Shown here piece after piece: positions 8,301 through 12,692 of a stretch of 16,829 nt of DNA. The notes under the pieces were generated by a model, which saw only the letters and a list, made by a program, of their open reading frames with translations, was not told where the DNA came from and did not search any database. This DNA is from JAJVID01 sp036565725 (GTDB lineage Bacteria > Acidobacteriota > Blastocatellia > RBC074): contig DATCXQ010000394.1 of NCBI GenBank assembly GCA_036565725.1, forward strand, positions 1 to 16,829, written 5' to 3'. Made by a program: the position numbers and the translations under genes. Every line of letters starts with the position of its first letter. The first letter of the stretch is position 1.

Positions 8301-8926
8301 CTGCCCAGGTCGTTGCCGCGCACGCCATCCACGTTGACCGTGTTCCAGGTGTTGCGCCCGCCCTGGATGTTGGGAATGCCGCTGCCGAAACCGCCGCCGA
8401 GCGACTCGCTTTCGCCGCCGTAAGATACGCCGGGTAGAATTTTCAGCAGAGTCGTCACGTCGCGTCCGCGCTGCGAGATCAGCTCAAGCTGTTTCGACGA
8501 GAGGAGCGCCGAATGCTCCGTGCTCTCGGTCTGCACCGGCGTGCCTTCGGCGACTGTGGTGACGGTTTCGCTCAACTCGCCGACCTTCATCGTCAGATCG
8601 CCCACCGCCAGGTGTTCATTGGCCGTCAGCACGTTGCCCCGGCGCTCGAAGGCGCTGAACCCCTTCTGCTCGACTTTGACAGTGTAGGTTCCGGGAAGTA
8701 CCGCGGTGAAGCGAAAGTCGCCCGATTCGTTGGTCGTGAGAACGCGAGCGTCGTTGGTTCGCTCGTTGATGAGCTTGACCGTGGCGCCGGCGACGGCGTT
8801 GCCCGACGCGTCCGTGATTGTGCCGGAGATGGAGCCTGTCACCGTCTGCGCGACCGCGTATTGAGCGCAAAGCAAAACGAGTGACAGCGCCAGCCATACA
8901 GACCGCTGTTGCTTGAGTGTTGGCAT
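5366..8926 (-). CDS. Oar-like TonB-dependent receptor with carboxypeptidase-like regulatory domain
   Basis: This 1186-residue outer-membrane protein has a signal peptide (about 1-26, WLALSLVLLCAQYAVAQ). It is followed by a carboxypeptidase-regulatory-like beta-sandwich (about 29-110: GSISGTITDASGNAVAGATV, then LPGTYTVKVEQKGF), a plug domain (about 125-255, with RGRDVTTLLKILPGV and NTVNVDGVRGND), and a long 22-strand-type barrel ending in SLRLTF with terminal Phe. This architecture is typical of the greatly expanded Oar/TonB-receptor families of Acidobacteriota. The cargo is probably an oligosaccharide, inferred from the GH88, SDR and enolase-type genes that follow on the same strand. No obvious TonB box is seen. 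AGGAGGG lies 4 nt before the Met at 8926. It is the first gene of the cluster; a sigma-70-like promoter with an internal dyad lies about 100 bp upstream. Confidence 0.92.
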   Translation of the reverse strand: MPTLKQQRSVWLALSLVLLCAQYAVAQTVTGSISGTITDASGNAVAGATVKLINERTNDARVLTTNESGDFRFTAVLPGTYTVKVEQKGFSAFERRGNVLTANEHLAVGDLTMKVGELSETVTTVAEGTPVQTESTEHSALLSSKQLELISQRGRDVTTLLKILPGVSYGGESESLGGGFGSGIPNIQGGRNTWNTVNVDGVRGNDLGSPNIFSSSINFDAIGEVKVLLNSYQAEYASNSSASVNIITKSGSSQYHGGGYWFKRHEMFNANNFFNNASVVTSPLTGQTSTVPKPRYRYNTLGATFGGPVWLPKLGSKIKDKLFFFYSVEDSQTLSPQTLRQANVPTELERNGNFSQTRDVNNALIVIRDPVTNAPFPGNIIPANRINKNGQALLKVFPAPNAPDRAISRGQYNNLFQESLKVPKRQHLFRVDYRPSEKDSFYVRGSTWYADNQGSAVPAGTANSQVGLGKLHYTFTDNGITGNWAHIFSSNMVNEASLSVRHSVEKGPPLSEEELNALRSATYGFTLGQFFPQLNPLGVLPLATFGGVTNSPQIAYDGRFPLRGADTLISFNDTFTLIRGSHTLKAGFYAERARNYEGATATFAGNFSFARDTNNPLDSNYAYSNALLGNFQSYTESTFRPSGEGRQSLVDLFIQDSWKATRRLSFEYGVRFGWSNQWYQDTANSAAFVLSRYDRSKAPQYYQPGCAVAVQAGGTCAAANRRARNPVNGQLLPAVLIGAFVPGTGDPYNGMVLGRDDNYPRGFKEQQPFQVQPRFGFAWDVKGDGKWAVRGSAGVFNQTRVSANAIWTDVARNPPIADNPRIFYGNMDTLLSSAGTLFPSNVTGFDPDAPTPVTYNYTVSIQKDIGLGTVVDVAYVGSVSRHLQQLRNINQIPYRARHVDVNPQNANPTVANTALPDDFLRPFPGYGSITYYENAGLSNYNALQVAVNRRFIRGLQFGVAYTYSKAMDYTDGDRDGVATYRPSRIWNYGRAGFDQTHVMVINYTWDLPRATRLWDNKVVRAVFDNWQLSGLTAFASGTPAGVGYTLVDNADITGGGDGGRIFITSNPNLSNDQRTVAPTGFVQWINPAVFARPSRGDFGNAPKDVFRNPGTHNWDFSLFKNIPLKGESRYLQFRWEIYNAFNHTQWSSIDTTARFDASGNQVNTRFGQVNGARPARVMQGSLRLTF

Positions 8927-9022
8927 AATGCCCTCCTGTTGCCGAGTTGTCTGTGAAGCCTGTTACTGTGGATGACGATTACTGCAAGAGGCGGCCGATG
9001 AATCGGCGCCGGTCTCGGCCGG

Positions 9023-9051
9023 AGTCTATGCGTTACCGATAACGGTGTCAA
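9023..9051 (-). promoter_or_regulatory. Sigma-70-like promoter of the receptor/uronate cluster
   Basis: On the minus strand TTGACA (9051-9046, perfect -35) is followed by a 17-nt spacer and TAGACT (9028-9023, 4/6 match to -10). This predicts transcription start near 9016 and a leader of about 90 nt before the receptor start codon. It is the best promoter-like sequence in the divergent region. Confidence 0.6.
9031..9044. promoter_or_regulatory. Dyad in promoter spacer, LacI-like operator candidate
   Basis: CGTTACCGATAACG has 5-bp arms (CGTTA/TAACG) around a 4-nt centre that contains CG, as in many LacI/GalR-family operators. It sits exactly between the -35 and -10 boxes of the minus-strand promoter, where a bound repressor would block RNA polymerase. 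No regulator gene is present in the window, so the binding protein is unknown. Confidence 0.45.
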
Positions 9052-9065
9052 CGTTTGCGTTGACA
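9046..9065. promoter_or_regulatory. Symmetrical element carrying two divergent -35 boxes
   Basis: TGTCAACGTTTGCGTTGACA is an inverted repeat with 8-bp arms and a 4-nt centre. Each arm supplies a perfect TTGACA -35, one pointing left to the receptor cluster and one pointing right (9060-9065) to the sulfite reductase unit. The right-hand -10 would be TACCGT at 9083-9088 with 17-bp spacing, which is weak (3/6). The element could also be an operator for a regulator acting on both sides. Confidence 0.45.
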
Positions 9066-9093
9066 ATCCGCTTGAGTGGCGGTACCGTTGGCG

Positions 9094-9111
9094 CGTTCAA
9101 CTTGTTGAACG
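9094..9111. promoter_or_regulatory. 18-bp dyad near the predicted start of the leader transcript
   Basis: CGTTCAACTTGTTGAACG has perfect 8-bp arms around TT. It lies a few bases downstream of the weak plus-strand -10 candidate and upstream of the leader ORF, a position suited to an operator. Alternatively it forms a 5' hairpin in the leader RNA. Function not determinable from sequence alone. Confidence 0.35.
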
Positions 9112-9128
9112 TAGGACGGAAGAGGATC

Positions 9129-9263
9129 GTGAACATTCATTCTTACATCCCAATGGCGGCTGAAATAGCTTACGCGAAGCGCGGCGCGATCTGCGCATGT
9201 TGTTGTTGTCCGTCCCGTTTCCATCGGAACCGGCCGCCAATGCGTGTAATCATTCAAACCTGA
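9129..9263 (+). CDS. Polycysteine leader peptide of the sulfite reductase unit
   Basis: This is a 44-codon ORF starting GTG (AGAGG ends 3 nt before it) and ending TGA. Residues 22-27 are C-A-C-C-C-C: Cys codons at 9192-9194 and four consecutive TGT codons at 9198-9209. The rest is ordinary, with a basic stretch after the Cys run (SRFHRNRP). No enzyme or transporter domain is expected at this size. A run of regulatory codons, a downstream set of alternative hairpins and a downstream cysteine-biosynthesis enzyme together indicate a leader peptide whose translation reports cysteinyl-tRNA supply. Polycysteine short ORFs ahead of sulfur genes are established in mycobacteria as cysteine-responsive attenuators. 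The frame is open upstream to a GTG at 9045, which overlaps the promoter dyad and is rejected as start; an internal ATG at 9153 has no ribosome binding site. Confidence 0.7.
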   Translation: MNIHSYIPMAAEIAYAKRGAICACCCCPSRFHRNRPPMRVIIQT

Positions 9264-9324
9264 GAGCACAGCATCAATAAAAGGCCCGCGGCGCCCCGGT
9301 TCCAAAAGGAGCCGGGGCGTTTTT
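9215..9324 (+). promoter_or_regulatory. Predicted cysteine-responsive transcription attenuator
   Basis: Four RNA segments follow the Cys codons: segment 1 CCGTTTCC (9215-9222), segment 2 GGAACCGG (9226-9233), segment 3 CCGGTTCC (9296-9303) and segment 4 GGAGCCGG (9308-9315). Segments 1:2 pair 7 of 8 around a 3-nt loop, 2:3 pair 8 of 8 (antiterminator), and 3:4 are the core of the terminator. The last Cys codon ends 5 nt before segment 1, so a ribosome stalled there would cover segment 1 and free segment 2 for the antiterminator. With plentiful Cys-tRNA, 1:2 and 3:4 would form and transcription would stop. Both segments 1 and 2 lie inside the leader ORF, unlike the enteric trp layout. The model is inferred from base pairing only; it has not been folded computationally. 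Confidence 0.6.
9292..9324 (+). terminator. Intrinsic terminator ahead of the sulfite reductase gene
   Basis: CGCCCCGGTTCC (9292-9303), loop AAAA and GGAGCCGGGGCG (9308-9319) form a 12-bp stem with one G-U wobble, directly followed by five T and then ATTT. This is the only textbook intrinsic terminator in the window. It lies 29 nt after the leader stop codon and about 170 nt upstream of the reductase start, as expected for an attenuator. Confidence 0.85.
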
Positions 9325-9394
9325 ATTTGCGCTCGGCGACGAGCGCCAGACAGGAGTCGTTCACGTCGCAATGAGCGACGCGGAGAAACAATGA

Positions 9395-9478
9395 AAACCA
9401 TCCACAAAGTCACACGAAGAAACACGAAGGAGAAGAAAAAACTTCGTGCTTCTTCGTGTGACTTTGTGGATGGTTTTT
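9395..9478. repeat. Long inverted repeat in the sulfite reductase 5' leader
   Basis: The 36-nt arms 9395-9430 and 9443-9478 match at 35 of 36 positions around a 12-nt A/G-rich loop. The arms consist of words such as CACGAAG, CACAAAG and ATCC. The right foot ends 4 nt before the AGGGGAG ribosome binding site of the reductase. It looks like a dispersed palindromic repeat inserted between the attenuator and the gene; a stem of this length could also influence translation or mRNA stability. Confidence 0.92.
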
Positions 9479-9491
9479 CGCAGGGGAGACT

Positions 9492-11627
9492 ATGAGCGCC
9501 ACTTCAATTCAGACGGCCGAATCGCCGGCCCGGATCATCCCTGACTACGTCGAGGACGAGCTGGATTATTACGAACAGCAGATCAAAAAATATCGCGCCG
9601 GGGAACTCGGCGAGACCAAGATGCAGAAGTTCCGCCTCCAGTTCGGCACCTATGCGCAGCGGCAGGAGGGCGTCCAAATGCAGCGGATCAAGATCCCGGG
9701 CGGTTACCTGACCGCCGACCAGTTGACTCGACTGGCCGACGTCGCCGACCGATACGCCAGCGGCTTTATACACTTCACGACCCGCGAGGACGCGCAGCTT
9801 TATTACCTGCAACTGGAAGAGGCGCCCGCGCTGCTCCGCGCCCTGGCCGAAGTCGGGGTCACGACGCGCGAGGCCTGCGGCAACACCGTGCGCAACATCA
9901 CCGCCTGTTATCGCGCCGGCGTCTCGCACACCGAAGTCTTCAACGTTTACCCTTACGCGCAGGCGCTCTTCCGCTATTTCGTGCGCAACAAGTTCAACCA
10001 GAACATGGGGCGCAAATTCAAGATCGCCTTCGAAGGCTGCGCCGACGACCATTCCGCGCTCGCCTTTCACGACCTGGGGTTCCACGCCGTGGCGCGCGAG
10101 GAGAACGGCGAAACGCGCCGAGGTTTCCGCGTTTACGTCGGCGGCGGGATGGGCAGCGGCCCGCACGTCGCGCACGTCTACACCGATTTCCTGCCGGTCG
10201 AAGAGCTTTTCAATTTCTCGACCGCCGTGGTCCGCGTCTTCGACCGCTACGGGGAGCGGAAACAGCGGATGAAGGCGCGGATGAAGTTCCTGGTACAGAC
10301 GATGGGTTGGGAGAAGTTCCGCGCCGCCGTGGACGCCGAGCGCGAGATCGTCGGCCCGCTGCCGCCAGTGGCCGACTTCCTCGAAGAAGCGAGCGAGCCG
10401 GAGTTTGACGCCGCTATGCCGCAGTTGAACATGCTCAGTCCGTGGGCGGACGATCCGGAATTTCAGCAGTGGGCGCGCGACTCAGTCATCGAGCACCGCA
10501 TCGCCGGGCTGCGCGGCGTCCACGTCCGCACAAAGCTGGGCGACATCACCGCAGACAACGCGCGGGCGTTGGCAGACGTGGCGCGGCGATTCTCCGCGGG
10601 CGAATTGAGAGTCTCGATTGAACAGAACCTTTTCCTGCCCTGGACGCGCGCCGAGGACCTGCCCGAACTTTACAAGGCGTTGCGGCGGATTTCGCTCGGC
10701 GACGCGGGCGCCGAGACGGTCGCCGACGTGACGGCTTGCCCCGGAGCCGACACCTGCCGTCTGGGCATCGCTTCGGCGAAAGGGTTGGGCAGCGCTATCT
10801 CCGAGGCTTTCTTCGACGGCAGGCTTGCGGCTTATCGTGAAGCCAACCGCGACCTGCGGATCAAAATCTCCGGCTGCCCGAACGGCTGCGCCCAGCACGC
10901 CGTGGCCAACGTCGGCTTCCACGCGGCTGCGATGACGCAGGACGGGCGCAACATTCCCGCGCATCTGCTATTCCTCGGCGGCCAGGCCAATCATGGTCGC
11001 CCGCAAGCCGCGAAGGTGATGGGCAAGTTTCCGGCGCGCAACGCAATCAAAGTCGTCGAGACGCTTTTCAGTTTGCATCGTGAACATTCGGAGCCCGGCG
11101 AGGATTTCAATTCATTCATCGCGCGCATCGGCGATCAGCGGGTGAAAGAAGCGCTGGAGCCGCTGCGGGCCATTCCGGCTTTCGAGGACGACCCGCAGTT
11201 CTATGACGATTACGGCCACGAGAATGAACGCTTCACCGTGCGTTCGGGTGTTCGCGGCGAATGCGCGGGGACTACCATCGCCGAAGTGGTCCCGGTTTTC
11301 GCGATGGCCCACGAACGGCTCCAACAAGCCGCAGCCTACGTCCATCACGGCAATTTCGAACAGGCGTTGATCGAATCCTACGAGGCAGCCGCCGCCGCCG
11401 CGCGCGTCCCGCTCTACCAGCGGCTGGTCGACCCGTTCACTTCGCTGGAGGCGCTGTGGGAGTTCGAGAATCTCTTTGTTTTATCCGGCCAGACTGGCGG
11501 TTCTTGGAATGACCTCTGGAACACTTTCGAGAATTTGAAGGCGGGCGGCGCCGATGAGGCGTCGGCGCAGGCCGCGCTGGAACTGGCGCGCGAGTTCGTC
11601 GGCTATTGCGAGCGGTTCTCGGCATAG
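9492..11627 (+). CDS. sir: Sirohaem/4Fe-4S sulfite (nitrite) reductase with C-terminal extension
   Basis: This 711-residue protein is a ferredoxin-type assimilatory sulfite/nitrite reductase, which reduces sulfite to sulfide by six electrons. Residues 30-560 contain two repeats of the ferredoxin-like half domain plus sirohaem/iron-sulfur domain. The first repeat has RIKIPGGYLTADQL, ACGNTVRNITACYRAG and GGGMGSGP; the second has C416-x5-C422 (TACPGADTC) and C462-x3-C466 (SGCPNGC), the cysteines that bridge the 4Fe-4S cluster and sirohaem. The common length is about 550-600; here residues about 560-711 add a GECAG motif (589-593) and a helical tail that may be HEPN-like. AGGGGAG lies 3 nt ahead of the ATG. 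The polycysteine leader argues for sulfite rather than nitrite as substrate. No signal peptide; cytoplasmic. No flavoprotein partner follows, so ferredoxin is the likely donor. Confidence 0.88.
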   Translation: MSATSIQTAESPARIIPDYVEDELDYYEQQIKKYRAGELGETKMQKFRLQFGTYAQRQEGVQMQRIKIPGGYLTADQLTRLADVADRYASGFIHFTTREDAQLYYLQLEEAPALLRALAEVGVTTREACGNTVRNITACYRAGVSHTEVFNVYPYAQALFRYFVRNKFNQNMGRKFKIAFEGCADDHSALAFHDLGFHAVAREENGETRRGFRVYVGGGMGSGPHVAHVYTDFLPVEELFNFSTAVVRVFDRYGERKQRMKARMKFLVQTMGWEKFRAAVDAEREIVGPLPPVADFLEEASEPEFDAAMPQLNMLSPWADDPEFQQWARDSVIEHRIAGLRGVHVRTKLGDITADNARALADVARRFSAGELRVSIEQNLFLPWTRAEDLPELYKALRRISLGDAGAETVADVTACPGADTCRLGIASAKGLGSAISEAFFDGRLAAYREANRDLRIKISGCPNGCAQHAVANVGFHAAAMTQDGRNIPAHLLFLGGQANHGRPQAAKVMGKFPARNAIKVVETLFSLHREHSEPGEDFNSFIARIGDQRVKEALEPLRAIPAFEDDPQFYDDYGHENERFTVRSGVRGECAGTTIAEVVPVFAMAHERLQQAAAYVHHGNFEQALIESYEAAAAAARVPLYQRLVDPFTSLEALWEFENLFVLSGQTGGSWNDLWNTFENLKAGGADEASAQAALELAREFVGYCERFSA

Positions 11628-12158
11628 CGCCTATACTTCGGTGAATTCAGACAAAACACAGAGTCCGTGAGAGCGGCGTTGTACACGAAGCGATACAGCC
11701 GCCTGTACGAAGTGGGCGTCGGGTGTGCTGCAAAGATGGCTATTCGGGATGTTGACAGGCGCCTCTAGGCGGTTGGCGCCGGGTTTGCTGGCTGTTGAGT
11801 GGTATTTAGGACCCTTGATAAGCCAGAAGCAATTTAGCCGCCTCCACAAGCGGTAGAGAACGGGTGGCGGCGGCATACCGCAGTAGAGGAAATTGGCGGT
11901 GATGAAAGTGTAATCCCGAGTAGTCTTGCCGCATAGCGCTGAACCGGAGTTGAAACGCCTGGAAATGGCGGCATAAACGAACTGCAACGCGCCACCGACG
12001 ATTGAATTCACTCGCCACTGGCGTCATTGCAAATCGACAACCCGCCTCGCGTCGCAACGAACGGCCAGCCAAAATATCGGATGCGCGATCATAGTCTCTA
12101 CTTCAGCGATGCATGCTCATCACCTCCTGTGAAACTGTCAGATCGATGGAGGTAAATT
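11628..12158. other. 531-bp gap without a convincing gene
   Basis: Open frames exist on the minus strand (11631-12011 and 11806-12072), but they overlap each other, lack ribosome binding sites and show no recognisable domain. A segment is bounded by the 9-bp inverted sequence GTGAATTCA (11641-11649 and 12003-12011), which could mark the ends of a small element or be chance. Imperfect direct repeats of GGCGYCGGGTKTGCTG occur near 11712 and 11784. I see no terminator behind the reductase. Confidence 0.4.
12122..12153 (+). promoter_or_regulatory. Possible ribosome-binding-site-sequestering hairpin
   Basis: ACCTCC at 12122-12127 is the exact complement of the Shine-Dalgarno GGAGGT at 12148-12153, with a 20-nt loop. 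If folded, it would hide the binding site of the small secreted protein that starts at 12159. The stem is only 6 bp, so chance pairing is quite possible. Confidence 0.25.
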
Positions 12159-12587
12159 ATGACGAGTAGAATGAAGTACCCGGTCTTTATCGGGCTGGCG
12201 ATGTCTCTGATGATGACGGTTGCCGGGTTACAGACCAGAGTGTTAGCGGATGATGACGATGATGATCGTTGCTGTCCGATGCCGATAGTCACGCAGCCGG
12301 TGTGCTGCCCGGCTCCGGCTCCCGTGATTTCGTGTCCGGCCCCGGCCCCGGTGATCTCATGTCCGGCCCCTGCTCCGGTCGTTTCGTGTCCGGTTACGAC
12401 TACTGGGTTCTCCTGCCCGTCTGGGTATGGGTATGGAACCGGGTACGGGTATGGAACCGGGTATGGGTATGGAACTGGGCATCGGTTTGGAGTTGGGTAT
12501 GGGCATGGAGTTGGGTATGGGTATGGGTATCCGCATCGGCGTTTTCGGCGCGGCGGATATTTCAGGGGCTGGGACTACGACGATTAA
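12159..12587 (+). CDS. Secreted low-complexity Cys-Pro-Ala / Gly-Tyr protein, function unknown
   Basis: I do not recognise this 142-residue protein. It has a signal peptide (1-30, PVFIGLAMSLMMTVAG, likely cleavage after VLA), then six Asp in a row (31-36). Three copies follow of a nine-residue unit C-P-A-P-A-P-V-I/V-S (50-76). After them comes a Gly/Tyr-rich tract of GYGYGT units (89 to about 107) decaying to GVGYGHGVGYGYG, and a basic-aromatic tail ending DYDD. It holds eight Cys, two as Cys-Cys pairs, which suggests metal binding, disulfide cross-linking or a surface/matrix role; none of these is demonstrated. GGAGGT lies 5 nt before the ATG, which supports translation. The repeated DNA (12306-12386 and 12423-12479) could vary in copy number. 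It appears monocistronic and convergent with the CoA ligase. Confidence 0.7.
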   Translation: MTSRMKYPVFIGLAMSLMMTVAGLQTRVLADDDDDDRCCPMPIVTQPVCCPAPAPVISCPAPAPVISCPAPAPVVSCPVTTTGFSCPSGYGYGTGYGYGTGYGYGTGHRFGVGYGHGVGYGYGYPHRRFRRGGYFRGWDYDD

Positions 12588-12636
12588 CGCCCGGCTGGCC
12601 CCTTCCCATTGCGTCAGCGACGAGTGAGTAATCTGA

Positions 12637-12680
12637 GCCTTCCGGCGCCATCGCAAATTTCGGCGATGGCGCCGGAAGGC
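12637..12680. terminator. Strong hairpin between convergent genes, probable bidirectional terminator
   Basis: GCCTTCCGGCGCCATCGC (12637-12654) and its exact complement (12663-12680) form an 18-bp stem around AAATTTCG. It lies 50 nt after the stop of the plus-strand small protein and 13 nt after the stop of the minus-strand CoA ligase. No T-tract follows on either side, so termination is inferred from position and stem strength. Confidence 0.55.
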
Positions 12681-12692
12681 GCCAAAGCGGAC

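Noticed and set aside
9045..9128. N-terminal extension of the polycysteine leader ORF to a GTG at 9045
   Set aside because: It would start inside the divergent -35 element, upstream of the predicted transcription start, with no ribosome binding site.
9492..11627. Reading the reductase as a nitrite reductase
   Set aside because: The two functions share the same domains and motifs, so sequence alone cannot exclude it, but a cysteine-codon leader fits sulfite assimilation and no nitrate genes are nearby.
11631..12072. Minus-strand hypothetical proteins (126 and 88 residues)
   Set aside because: Two overlapping frames with no ribosome binding site, unusual Arg/Leu/Trp composition and no recognisable fold; more like translated non-coding or repeat DNA.
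12103..12140. AGGAGGTGA followed by a five-codon minus-strand ORF near 12120
   Set aside because: The ribosome binding site is perfect, but the ORF would be only MSMHR, and no gene follows it on that strand; probably coincidental.
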